From Hungatella sp. (GTDB lineage: Bacteria; Bacillota; Clostridia; Lachnospirales; Lachnospiraceae): a stretch of DNA of 64,000 nt. The notes beneath the pieces were generated by a model. It was not told where the DNA came from. It saw nothing but the letters and a program-made list of their open reading frames with translations, and did not search any database. The translations under genes were made by a program, and so were the position numbers. The stretch lies in NCBI GenBank assembly GCA_022792815.1, contig JAAWBS010000021.1, positions 1-64,000 on the forward strand, read 5' to 3'. Positions 32,532 to 40,516 of this stretch are shown one piece after another (the first letter of the stretch is position 1; the number at the start of each line of letters is the position of its first letter).

Positions 32532-33836
32532 TTACCAGGTCTTCTCCAGAGTCAGATTGTAATCCACCGCATAGGGATTATCGTCTCTGGTCTTTATGTC
32601 ATCATAGATAGCCTGACGCTCCGCGCTGCTCTCCTCGGCCCAGTACTGGTAACCTCTCAAGTAGCTGGCGATCAGATCATCCCATGATGTAAACAGAGGC
32701 TGTATGGTCTGAGCGATCTCCAGGGATTTGTCCAGAGCCTCTGTCTCGGTGTAATAGCCTGCCAGATAGTAGAAGCTGAGAAGGTTCATAGCGCGGCAGT
32801 AATCCCAGCCGTCAATGGCATTCTCGCCGAATTCCTCATACAGGGCATAGGCACCTGCGTAGCTCTCTGCCTCCTCATCTGTTATATCCAGCAGCCCAAG
32901 AAGAAATTCCTTCCGCCCGTCGGCAGCCACATCACCCATGCCCTCTCCATCCAGATACTTCATATCCTCGGCAAAGCCGGTTCTGTGGCCCTCGGTGAGA
33001 ATCCAGTCCAGGGTCTCGTCCGCGGAAGCCCGGTCCGTCACTTCCCACCACTCACTTAAGGACTGCTGCTCCACGGTCGCCATGTTGTCGTTGGCCGCAA
33101 ATCCTGCGAAGCGGTTGTAATCCCCGCCGTTTATCTCGGTGAGAATCGCATAGGAGGCATTGAACCAGCGGACGGTATCGGTGATCTCCACCGTGGTATT
33201 ATCCTCCTCCTCGATGGGAGTCTCCACAAAGGAAGCGCAGGAGGCCTTCATGGCTTCGATCTGCTTGTCGTCAATCTTATCTGCCACATAGATCAGGGCA
33301 TAGTAGGCATAGTCCGTCTCTCCATATATGAGATAGCCGTCTACTGTCACACCGTCCGTATTGGCCTTGCAGGTGCTGGCAGTGACACCGGTCATACCGG
33401 GAATCTCCGGAGCCTCGGCCGCCGTCTCCTCTGTCACCAGACAGGTCTCATTGACCAGTGTCTTCACGGAATCCATGCTGTCAGCCAGCTGCATGGTCCC
33501 TGCTTTTGGAAACTGCATCACCAGTACCGCCTCATCTCCCTTGGCGTTCTGCACTCCCAGCCAGAAATCAAGTCCCAGATCTTCCTCTCCCCAATCCTTG
33601 TTCAGCTTGATGGAAACCGAGCCGTCTTTCGTGGTAAACTCCTTCATATCCTCCAAAAGCTTCCCGTAATCAGCGCCCTCTTTTGTCTCGTCAGCCTTTC
33701 CAGAATCTGCCTCTTTCTTCGTGCCGTCCTGGCTTGCCTGCTTGCCGCTTCCCCCGCAGCCCTGCAGCATGGAAGCTGCCAGCACCATAGCCATGCCGGC
33801 CCCAGCCAACATCCTGTTCCACCTTTTTAAATACAT
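32532..33836 (-). CDS. Lipoprotein with C-terminal DUF1266 domain
   Basis: A 434-aa protein beginning MYLKRWNRMLAGAGMAMV with a lipobox MLQGC (Cys at about residue 27), so it is exported and lipid-anchored. A Lys/Asp/Glu-rich linker follows, then a beta-rich domain (about 60-200), and a C-terminal helical DUF1266 domain with the family's DETLDWILTEGHRTGF, GWDYCRAMNLLSFYYLAGY and a final YNLTLEKTW. DUF1266 function is unknown. The ATG at 33836 has GGAG upstream; a longer reading from 33890 runs through the efp terminator and is rejected. Confidence 0.82.
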   Translation of the reverse strand: MYLKRWNRMLAGAGMAMVLAASMLQGCGGSGKQASQDGTKKEADSGKADETKEGADYGKLLEDMKEFTTKDGSVSIKLNKDWGEEDLGLDFWLGVQNAKGDEAVLVMQFPKAGTMQLADSMDSVKTLVNETCLVTEETAAEAPEIPGMTGVTASTCKANTDGVTVDGYLIYGETDYAYYALIYVADKIDDKQIEAMKASCASFVETPIEEEDNTTVEITDTVRWFNASYAILTEINGGDYNRFAGFAANDNMATVEQQSLSEWWEVTDRASADETLDWILTEGHRTGFAEDMKYLDGEGMGDVAADGRKEFLLGLLDITDEEAESYAGAYALYEEFGENAIDGWDYCRAMNLLSFYYLAGYYTETEALDKSLEIAQTIQPLFTSWDDLIASYLRGYQYWAEESSAERQAIYDDIKTRDDNPYAVDYNLTLEKTW

Positions 33837-33904
33837 AATTCTTCTCTCTCCTTTTTTTGATCTATTCCCACCCGGATTCTGACCGGACATTGGAACCGCA
33901 AAAA

Positions 33905-33938
33905 CACCCTGAAAGCAGATTTCGCTCCTCTCAGGGTG
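33905..33938 (-). terminator. Intrinsic terminator of efp
   Basis: On the minus strand CACCCTGA (33931-33938) pairs with TCAGGGTG (33905-33912) and is followed by TTTTTGC. It starts 17 bases after the efp stop. Confidence 0.85.
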
Positions 33939-33954
33939 CCCAAAGCTTCCCGCC

Positions 33955-34512
33955 TTATACTCTGGATAAATACTCTCCTGTACGGGTGTCGATCTTGATC
34001 TTGTCTCCCTGGTCTACAAACAGAGGTACATATACCGTGGCTCCGGTCTCCACAACAGCAGGTTTCGTAGCGCCTGTGGCCGTGTCTCCCTTGAATCCCG
34101 GCTCGGTGTCCGTGATCTCCAGCTCTACAAACAGAGGAGGCTCCACGGAAAATACGTTGCCGTTGTAGGAACATACCTTACAGGTCTCGTTCTCCTTCAC
34201 AAACTTTAACGCATCGCCGATGGTCTCCTTGCTCAGCGCCACCTGCTCATAGGTGTTGGAATCCATAAAGTTATACAGGTCGCCATCTGCGTACAGGTAC
34301 TGCATGTCCACCCGGTCAATCCTGGCTGCCGGGAACTTCTCGGTGGGACGGAAGGTCTTCTCCACCACACCGCCGCTGATCACGTTCTTGATCTTGGTCC
34401 TGACGAATGCGGCGCCCTTACCCGGTTTTACATGCTGAAACTCCATGATCTGATAAACGTTTCCATCAATCTCCAAAGTCACGCCATTCCTAAAATCTCC
34501 TGCTGATATCAT
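33955..34512 (-). CDS. efp: Translation elongation factor P
   Basis: EF-P rescues ribosomes stalled on polyproline. The 185-aa protein has three beta-barrel domains: a KOW-like N-terminal domain with the tip loop [12 protein letters not shown] (Lys32 is the modification or contact residue), an OB middle domain ([18 protein letters not shown]) and an OB C-terminal domain ending [16 protein letters not shown], the normal EF-P C-terminal signature. The ATG at 34512 has AAGGAGG eight bases upstream. It has its own promoter at the end of aroK and a strong terminator. Confidence 0.98.
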   Translation of the reverse strand: MISAGDFRNGVTLEIDGNVYQIMEFQHVKPGKGAAFVRTKIKNVISGGVVEKTFRPTEKFPAARIDRVDMQYLYADGDLYNFMDSNTYEQVALSKETIGDALKFVKENETCKVCSYNGNVFSVEPPLFVELEITDTEPGFKGDTATGATKPAVVETGATVYVPLFVDQGDKIKIDTRTGEYLSRV

Positions 34513-34592
34513 AAATGATATTCCTCCTTGAATTTCTCATTCATTGCAACAGTTTTTTCCCTTTACTGTCATAAGCAACGTGAATCTACTTT

Positions 34593-34621
34593 ATTCTATA
34601 CTAAATGTCCTGTATTTTCAA
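34593..34621 (-). promoter_or_regulatory. Promoter of efp
   Basis: TTGAAA (34616-34621) and TAGAAT (34593-34598) on the minus strand, 17 bases apart. The -35 box lies inside the last codons of aroK. Confidence 0.6.
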
Positions 34622-35128
34622 CCGTTTTTTACAAAGAATCTCCTGACAGATCTCCACAGGAGATTTTCCGTCCACATCCACGAGGAAGTGGGCCGCGGCC
34701 TCATACACAGGACTGCGGCTCTCCAAAAGGGCCCGCATCCGGCCCCCCGCATCCTCCCCCAAAAGAAGAGGTCTGCTGGTGTCTCCCTTAAGTCTCTCTG
34801 CCACCGTCTCCGGGCTTACCCTTAGGTAGACTACGGTTCCCGCCTGCCTTAACAGCCGCTGGTTCTCCTCCTTAAGAGGCAGGCCTCCGCCTGTGGACAC
34901 CACCCAGTCCTCTCTCCTGGCCGCCAGACTTTTCACGGTCTCTGTCTCCAGCCTGCGAAACTCCTCCTCCCCCAAGCTCTCAAAGATTTGGCTCACCCTC
35001 ATCCCGGCTCTCTCCTCGATCATAAGGTCCGTGTCAAAGAGGGGAATCCCTGTCTCCCCTGACAGAGTCCGTCCCACGGTGGTCTTTCCCGCACCCATGA
35101 AACCGATTAAAATGATATGCATCCCCAT
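34601..35128 (-). CDS. aroK: Shikimate kinase
   Basis: AroK phosphorylates shikimate at O3 with ATP in the chorismate pathway. The 175-aa protein has Walker A GFMGAGKTTVGRTL, the shikimate-site Asp in LFDTDLMIEERAG, GEEEFRRLETE, the STGGGLPL loop and the LID region KGDTSRPLL. The ATG at 35128 lies three bases past the aroE stop with GGAG upstream; ATG 35122 is an alternative. It is coupled to aroE in the same operon. Confidence 0.96.
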   Translation of the reverse strand: MGMHIILIGFMGAGKTTVGRTLSGETGIPLFDTDLMIEERAGMRVSQIFESLGEEEFRRLETETVKSLAARREDWVVSTGGGLPLKEENQRLLRQAGTVVYLRVSPETVAERLKGDTSRPLLLGEDAGGRMRALLESRSPVYEAAAHFLVDVDGKSPVEICQEILCKKRLKIQDI

Positions 35129-35131
35129 GTC

Positions 35132-35998
35132 CTATCGCTCCAGTTCCCGTCTCATCATCACTCTGGCCTTATCCACGATCTCCGGCGGCACCTTGCCTTC
35201 CGGATTCCACAGCTCAAAAGCCTGTATCCCCTGGTAGAGCAGCATGTCTAGGCCTCCTACAGCCCTTCCCCCCGCCTCCTCGACAAGGGCCATAAACCTG
35301 GTCCTTGCAGGTGTGTAGATCACGTCGACCCCGATGTCAATCGTCCGATAAAATGCCCTGTCTTCCACCGGCGCCTCGTCCCCGTGAGGGTACATGCCCA
35401 CGCTGGTGGTCTGAACTGCCAGCCACCGCCGGGCAGGCAGCTTCTCATAGTCTGCCAGGGCCATTCCTGTCATAAAGGTTCTTCCGAAATGCCGATTCAT
35501 CTCTTCGGACAGCTGCCACGCCCTGTCCGCGCTCCGGTTCAGCACAGTAACCGAGGCCGCCCCCTCGTCCCCCAGCATAAAGGCTGCCGCCTTGGCTGCG
35601 CCTCCGGCTCCGATCAGAAGACAATCCCGTCCTCTCACCTGGACTCCCGCCTCCTTCACGGCCCTCTTAAGCCCGGGGGCATCCGTGTTGTAACCCCAAA
35701 ATCCCCCCTCGACTCTCACCAATGTGTTGACCGCACCGACAGCCTCTGCCGCCTCATCGATCCCGGCAAGAAGAGGGATGACCGCCTGCTTGTGAGGGAC
35801 GGTCACGTTCACCCCGGTAAGATTCAGGGCATACGCCCCCAAGACAGCCTCCTTTAAATTCTCGCTCTTCACCAAAAACGGCACATAAGCCAGATCAATC
35901 CCCATCTCCCCGGCAAAAAAATTGTGCATCAGCGGGGAGAGGGAGTGCTCTACCGGACAGGCCATAAGCCCGCATACCTTTGCCTTCCCGCTTATCAT
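35132..35998 (-). CDS. aroE: Shikimate dehydrogenase
   Basis: AroE reduces 3-dehydroshikimate with NADPH. The 288-aa protein has the substrate-binding PVEHSLSPLMHN, the catalytic Lys in NVTVPHKQAVIPLL, DAPGLKRAVKEAG, the nucleotide-binding GAGGAAKAAAF, and GLDMLLYQGIQAFELW near the C-terminus. Its ATG overlaps the yqeG stop by four bases (ATGA), so the genes are translationally coupled; aroK follows at three bases. Confidence 0.97.
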   Translation of the reverse strand: MISGKAKVCGLMACPVEHSLSPLMHNFFAGEMGIDLAYVPFLVKSENLKEAVLGAYALNLTGVNVTVPHKQAVIPLLAGIDEAAEAVGAVNTLVRVEGGFWGYNTDAPGLKRAVKEAGVQVRGRDCLLIGAGGAAKAAAFMLGDEGAASVTVLNRSADRAWQLSEEMNRHFGRTFMTGMALADYEKLPARRWLAVQTTSVGMYPHGDEAPVEDRAFYRTIDIGVDVIYTPARTRFMALVEEAGGRAVGGLDMLLYQGIQAFELWNPEGKVPPEIVDKARVMMRRELER

Positions 35999-36504
35999 CT
36001 CTTCTCCCTCCTGCGTCGTCTTCTGTAAAAATACAACACCACCGCCTCCAGATACCGCTTCAGAACGATCTGAATCTCCTCCCTGGGGTCCATGGGTTTT
36101 ACCAGATAGCTTGTGATGCCTGCACGGTTGGCGCCAAAGACATCGGTAAACAGCTGATCTCCCACAAAAACCGTGGCCGTTCTGCTTGTCCCCATCAGCT
36201 CCATGGCCTTCTCATAACCTTTCACCGATGGCTTGCCGGCTTTGAAGAGATATGAGCTCCCCACCCGCTCCGCGAAAGCAGCCACTCTTGGCTCCCGGTT
36301 GTTGGACAAAAGGCAGGTCTCCATGCCCATGTGATGAAACCGCCGAAACAGTTCTACAGCCCTCTCGTCTGCCGGAGAGTCGTGGGGAACCAGAGTGTTG
36401 TCCACGTCAAAGATCACACCCCGAATTCCCCCCTCATACAGTCTCTCATAGGGAATCGCATAGGCAGAGCTTACATAGTATTTCGGGTAAAATGGTTCTA
36501 ACAT
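35995..36504 (-). CDS. yqeG: YqeG-family HAD-IIIA phosphatase
   Basis: A 169-aa HAD-superfamily protein with motif I VIFDVDNTLVPHD, motif II LLSNN and motif III/IV FVGDQLFTDVFGANRAG. YqeG proteins are widespread in Firmicutes, often beside aroE, and are likely phosphatases; the physiological substrate is not settled (homologues act on phosphatidylglycerophosphate in some lineages). A basic C-terminus (YFYRRRRRREKR) may touch the membrane. It starts ten bases after nrdR and overlaps aroE by four. Confidence 0.92.
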   Translation of the reverse strand: MLEPFYPKYYVSSAYAIPYERLYEGGIRGVIFDVDNTLVPHDSPADERAVELFRRFHHMGMETCLLSNNREPRVAAFAERVGSSYLFKAGKPSVKGYEKAMELMGTSRTATVFVGDQLFTDVFGANRAGITSYLVKPMDPREEIQIVLKRYLEAVVLYFYRRRRRREKR

Positions 36505-36513
36505 TGTATCATC

Positions 36514-36966
36514 CTACTTTTTCAACAGTTTTCCCAATTCTTCCATAAAGGTATTTACATCTTTGAATTCCCGGTACACAGAGGCAAATCTCACATAGGC
36601 GACCTCGTCTAAGTCCTTCAAACTCTCCATCACCATCTCTCCGATCACGGAAGTGGACACCTCTTTCTCCTCCAGATTGAATATGCGATTCTCGATATCC
36701 TCGATCATGGAGTCGATCTGCTGGGTGGAGACAGGTCTCTTGTGGCAGGAACGTATCACCCCTGACTCGATCTTGGAGCGGTCATAGGTCTCTCTGGAAT
36801 TATCTTTCTTGATCACCATCAGAGGCATGGTCTCCAGTTTCTCATAGGTCGTAAAACGTTTTCCGCACCGCTCGCACTGCCGCCTGCGGCGGATGGAGCA
36901 GTTGTCGTCAGCCGGTCTGGAATCGATTACCTTGGTATCGTCCTCATTACAGTAAGGACACTTCAT
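36514..36966 (-). CDS. nrdR: Transcriptional repressor NrdR
   Basis: NrdR senses ATP/dATP through its cone domain and represses ribonucleotide reductase genes. The 150-aa protein has the N-terminal zinc ribbon (MKCPYCNEDDTKVIDSRP with RRRQCERCGKRFTTYE) and the ATP cone (LMVIKKDNSRETYDRSKIES). The ATG at 36966 has AAAGGAGGAG upstream. It is the first of a leftward run nrdR-yqeG-aroE-aroK. No NrdR box is evident close by, and no nrd genes lie in the window. Confidence 0.97.
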   Translation of the reverse strand: MKCPYCNEDDTKVIDSRPADDNCSIRRRRQCERCGKRFTTYEKLETMPLMVIKKDNSRETYDRSKIESGVIRSCHKRPVSTQQIDSMIEDIENRIFNLEEKEVSTSVIGEMVMESLKDLDEVAYVRFASVYREFKDVNTFMEELGKLLKK

Positions 36967-37036
36967 GGTTGCTCCTCCTTTGTTCTGCTTTCTCCTTCCA
37001 TTTTACTCTACCCTTCCTAAATTCGCAAGGAATATT

Positions 37037-37297
37037 TCAAACACGGCAGGGGCCTTCTACCTCTTTTTTCTTCACATTGACCAGGATGATATCGTCTCCC
37101 ACCTGGCAGATATCGGCAAAGGGAATCACAAATTCCTTCTCCCGCCCCAAGAATCCGCAGAAACACCCAGGACCGGGTACAATCAGAGCCGTCATACATC
37201 CGGTGTTCATGTCAAAATCCACATCTCCCACAAATCCCAGACGCTTGCAGTCCTCCGCGTTGATCACTTCTTTTTGCTTTAACTCAGAAATCCGCAT
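37037..37297 (-). CDS. ylmC: YlmC/YmxH-family PRC-barrel protein
   Basis: An 86-aa single PRC-barrel protein: MRISELKQKEVINAEDCKRL, GFVGDVDFDMNTGCMTALIVPG, EFVIPFADICQVGDDIILV. The YlmC/YmxH family is found in endospore-forming Firmicutes and is linked to sporulation by expression, with no defined biochemical role. Its start codon lies in the arm of an 11-bp inverted repeat, so translation may depend on RNA folding. Confidence 0.88.
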   Translation of the reverse strand: MRISELKQKEVINAEDCKRLGFVGDVDFDMNTGCMTALIVPGPGCFCGFLGREKEFVIPFADICQVGDDIILVNVKKKEVEGPCRV

Positions 37298-37338
37298 AGC
37301 TTCACCCCTTCTCTCTTTGGTGTAAGTCTATGCGGATT
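37289..37338. promoter_or_regulatory. Long hairpin enclosing the ylmC start codon
   Basis: AATCCGCATAG (37289-37299) and CTATGCGGATT (37328-37338) are perfect 11-bp arms, with further partial pairing inside (TTCACC/GGTGTAA). In the ylmC mRNA the AUG and the purine-rich GGGGUGA site fall within or inside this stem. On the plus strand the stem is followed by TTTCC, so it could also terminate antisense transcription. Confidence 0.6.
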
Positions 37339-37348
37339 TTTCCATGTC

Positions 37349-38110
37349 TTATTCCTGGGATATGGCCCCCTCTTCTTTCAAATCCAGATAGAAGAGCAGA
37401 TTGGCACATTTCACGTAGGGGATCAGCCATAAAAAGCCGATTCCGCAGAACAGAAACGCGGCCGCGTACCACCCAGAAAAGCTGAAATTCAGAATCAGGA
37501 ACTCCATCCGGTTTCCCCTTATCATCTCCCGGCTTTTCTCGAGAGCCTCCGTCAGGGAAAGCTCTGTGCGGTCTGCCAGCACAAAGGGCAGCAGACAGTA
37601 GTCGAGACAGAGCCACACACCGATCAGGACTATAACAGGAAGATACAGCGACAGAAAAAGCTCGGGAAACTCCCCCGCTCCGCCTCTCTCCATGGCGGCG
37701 CTCAGCACCGCCACCGGGGTGTGAACCACAGCCCCCAGGATTACAAGAATCAGCGACAGGCCTAAAAACCTCCAAAACTGCTCCCCAAATCCCCAGAAGA
37801 TATCCCCCACGCTGCCTTTTCCCTTTTGGCAGATGTTGAGATACATCTTCTGAAAGCCGGGGATGAGCACTCCGCAAAACACAAGAAACACCAGGATCTC
37901 CACTGCCCGGATCGTCTCTGTCACAACCGGCCGGCTCTCCTGCTCCAGAAGAAGGGACCTGGTCTGATAGAGCAGGCTGCACATGGTCAAGACCACCCGG
38001 TTTAAGCCCGCCAGCACTCCGAAAAGCAGACAGGCTCCTATGGCAGTGGAGTAATTGCCGCGAAGAGCTCCTCTCGCCCTTGCCCTCAATTCCCTTCTGT
38101 TCACTCTCAT
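37349..38110 (-). CDS. DUF975-family membrane protein
   Basis: A 253-aa integral membrane protein with about five to six hydrophobic segments. It starts MRVNRRELRARARGALRGNY, a basic helix typical of DUF975 proteins, followed by STAIGACLLFGVLAG, and has the family's WGFGEQFWRFLGL and EALEKSREMIRGNRMEFLIL stretches. Function unknown. ATG 38110 has AGGAGC upstream. It follows the next membrane gene by nine bases. Confidence 0.82.
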   Translation of the reverse strand: MRVNRRELRARARGALRGNYSTAIGACLLFGVLAGLNRVVLTMCSLLYQTRSLLLEQESRPVVTETIRAVEILVFLVFCGVLIPGFQKMYLNICQKGKGSVGDIFWGFGEQFWRFLGLSLILVILGAVVHTPVAVLSAAMERGGAGEFPELFLSLYLPVIVLIGVWLCLDYCLLPFVLADRTELSLTEALEKSREMIRGNRMEFLILNFSFSGWYAAAFLFCGIGFLWLIPYVKCANLLFYLDLKEEGAISQE

Positions 38111-38119
38111 CACAAGCTC

Positions 38120-39157
38120 CTACTCCTGCGTCCCGCGAAACTTCATATTCAAAAAGGCATCTCTGTCGTGCTGGTACAGATAGGCATACTCCGGATTGCT
38201 GCCCCTGACGATATGGGGGAAGCCTGCATACAATTCCATCACCTGCCTGCTGTTTTTCTCCGAGGACACGGACAGTCTCCTGGTAGTCCCGTCCATCAGT
38301 TCCGCATACACATAAAACGAGACGCTTCTTCCGCTCCTCTCTGATCTCGAGTGGACCCAGACTACTTCCCTGTTGTCAAACAGCACTTCTTTTAAATTGG
38401 CGGCAAAGGTCCAGTTTTGTCCTACCCACACACTGTCCACCTTCCGGGCAGCGGCAAAGTCCGCCTCCAGCTGAGAAAGGGTCACATTGGGATGGGCGGA
38501 CAGATACCGGTTTACCCTCTTCTTCACCGGATCTTTTAAGACGGTGAACAGGATTGCCAGGGCCATCAGCCCCATAAGCAGCCCAATGGCAGTAAACCCG
38601 TACACATTGGACATGGAATTCCCGCGGATCTTCTTGTCGGCAATGTGATACACCACCTCATCCACCGAAAGCCCCGCATCCTCCATGGCCTCTATGTAAT
38701 ACTCCAGATCTTCGCCTGTCAGACGGTCCAGGGAACCGGACACCAGGATACCGGAGAAATCCTCCTCCCCCTTGTCGATAGCTTCCTGGTACTTATCCGG
38801 GATAGCCTCCATCTCGCTGCAACGGTCCGCTCCCACCTGAATCGACAGGAAGACCTCTCTGGCCTCGTCAAAGACCACGTAAGCGGAACTGTCCTTTTTG
38901 GAACTCTGAGTGACCCCGTATTTCTTGGTGACCTTGGTGACCTCCAGATACTCCCCTAACGGATACTTTGCCTCGTAGGTCACATATCTGCCTTCCATAT
39001 CGGCCAGATCCGCCTCCGCTTCTAAGGGGACGCTTCCCCGGATCGCCGTCACGGCAGACAATCCCACCCTGGAGAACATAAAACCGCTGAGTCCTCCCAG
39101 GAACACTACCAGGAAAAAGACGGACATCAATTCCTTCATCTGCAATTTATTAATCAT
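38120..39157 (-). CDS. Membrane protein with extracytoplasmic domain, function unknown (paralogue of next gene)
   Basis: A 345-aa protein: N-terminal membrane helix (MSVFFLVVFLGGLSGFMF), an exposed domain (about 45-180) with GRYVTYEAKYPLGEYLEV, a central helix (FTAIGLLMGLMALAILFTVL) and a cytoplasmic C-terminal domain (about 220-345) with a beta-rich pattern (WVGQNWTFAANLKEVLFDNREVVWV). The GxYVxYExxxPL motif recurs in the following gene, which has the same overall plan, so they look like diverged duplicates. I do not recognise a named family. It lies in a leftward run after the second copy. Confidence 0.75.
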   Translation of the reverse strand: MINKLQMKELMSVFFLVVFLGGLSGFMFSRVGLSAVTAIRGSVPLEAEADLADMEGRYVTYEAKYPLGEYLEVTKVTKKYGVTQSSKKDSSAYVVFDEAREVFLSIQVGADRCSEMEAIPDKYQEAIDKGEEDFSGILVSGSLDRLTGEDLEYYIEAMEDAGLSVDEVVYHIADKKIRGNSMSNVYGFTAIGLLMGLMALAILFTVLKDPVKKRVNRYLSAHPNVTLSQLEADFAAARKVDSVWVGQNWTFAANLKEVLFDNREVVWVHSRSERSGRSVSFYVYAELMDGTTRRLSVSSEKNSRQVMELYAGFPHIVRGSNPEYAYLYQHDRDAFLNMKFRGTQE

Positions 39158-39172
39158 GGTTTCCCTTTCCTC

Positions 39173-40507
39173 CTATAACGAGACGATCTCGATGCTGTCG
39201 CCGGTGTATTTTTTAATCTGCGTCACCAGAAATCCCAGGGTGTTCTCTGCGTCAAAGGCCAGCATCTCGTCACAGCCCTTTTTCTTTGTGGAATCCTTAA
39301 AGTAGATTTTGGCCGCATAGTTGGTGAAGGTCACCGTCACTCTGCCGCTTGGAATCTGATAGGACTCTTTGGACGTCTCCACCTTGGCCACTCTGGCAGA
39401 GTCCACGATCTGTACGGTCTTATTGCTGCTGAACACGGCCCAGTACCGTCTCCCCACTGCCACCCAGGTCATCCGATCCTTGCTCCGCTCCCGAAAGGCC
39501 TGCTCTCTGGCCGCCTCCAGAACATCCGCGGCCATGGCCTCCCTCTCCTCCCCGGACGGCATAAGCTTGCCGATGCGCCTGCGAAACGCCGTGATCGTCT
39601 TTTCCGTACTGTTTACCCTCTCCGTCATCCACTGGACCCAGAGATACAGATCCCCAAACAGGATCCCCAAAGGCAGATGAATCGTCATCACTGTGGTCAT
39701 AGAAGCTCCCACAAAATAACCGATGGCAGTGGGGACGGCGAGGCCTCCGATCACAGCCAGGGCCGCCATTTTTCGGTTCTTTGTCTTCGTGATGGCAGTC
39801 CAGGAATTCAGCCAGACCCTCTGAATCATAAGAAGCTGATCCAGCTTGGAACCTGCAAAAGCCTTTCCCAGGATCTCCTCCTCACTCTCCTTCGGTTCTC
39901 TCTTTAAAAATTGTGTCAGCGCCACAAGAAAAATCAGCAGGTTGATTCCGGCCGTGACAGCACAGAGCCACAGAGGAAATCTGCCAAAGCCCTGGATAGA
40001 TTTGGACTCTATGGAATACCAGCCCTCCTGGGAAGAAGCCAGCACGTCCATCTCCCTTGTACTCTTAGAGTCGTTGCCTGCCAAAAGACGCAGCAGCTCT
40101 TCCACACCGGAATCCTCCACCGGCACTAACGTTCCCTCTATGGTTACGGGAGTCAGCTTGGCGCGGTCCTCCTCACTCCGGTTGGCCTCTGACAGGAGAT
40201 GATGAAACTTGGTGTGGTCCTGCTCCGGGACCACAATGTTAAAAAACTCCTGCCGCTCCTCATCGTACATCACATAGCCCCACTTGGAGATTCGGTCCGG
40301 GTCACCGGAATAATACTCTGCCCCATAGGAGACCAGCGGCCAGGACACCTCATAAGCCACATAACTGCCTGACACCTCCTCAAAGCTTCCCGTAACCGGG
40401 ACAGGGCCGGACAGCATCTCCACAAAGGGACCTCCTGTGAGAACCGCAAAAAAGGCGGTAAATCCAAGAGTCATCGCCATTACCACGGCACAAATTCCTT
40501 TTTTCAT
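39173..40507 (-). CDS. Membrane protein, function unknown (paralogue of the gene at 38120)
   Basis: A 444-aa protein with an N-terminal helix (VVMAMTLGFTAFFAVL), an exposed domain with GSYVAYEVSWPLVSYGAEYY and YVMYDEERQEFF, a helix near 190 (LWLCAVTAGINLLIFLVAL), two more near 260-300 and a C-terminal cytoplasmic domain. The exposed domain matches that of the 345-aa neighbour (YVVFDEAREVFL beside YVMYDEERQEFF), so the pair probably arose by duplication. ATG 40507 lies nine bases after the ClC gene. No enzymatic motif seen. Confidence 0.75.
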   Translation of the reverse strand: MKKGICAVVMAMTLGFTAFFAVLTGGPFVEMLSGPVPVTGSFEEVSGSYVAYEVSWPLVSYGAEYYSGDPDRISKWGYVMYDEERQEFFNIVVPEQDHTKFHHLLSEANRSEEDRAKLTPVTIEGTLVPVEDSGVEELLRLLAGNDSKSTREMDVLASSQEGWYSIESKSIQGFGRFPLWLCAVTAGINLLIFLVALTQFLKREPKESEEEILGKAFAGSKLDQLLMIQRVWLNSWTAITKTKNRKMAALAVIGGLAVPTAIGYFVGASMTTVMTIHLPLGILFGDLYLWVQWMTERVNSTEKTITAFRRRIGKLMPSGEEREAMAADVLEAAREQAFRERSKDRMTWVAVGRRYWAVFSSNKTVQIVDSARVAKVETSKESYQIPSGRVTVTFTNYAAKIYFKDSTKKKGCDEMLAFDAENTLGFLVTQIKKYTGDSIEIVSL

Positions 40508-40516
40508 ACGTTCCTC

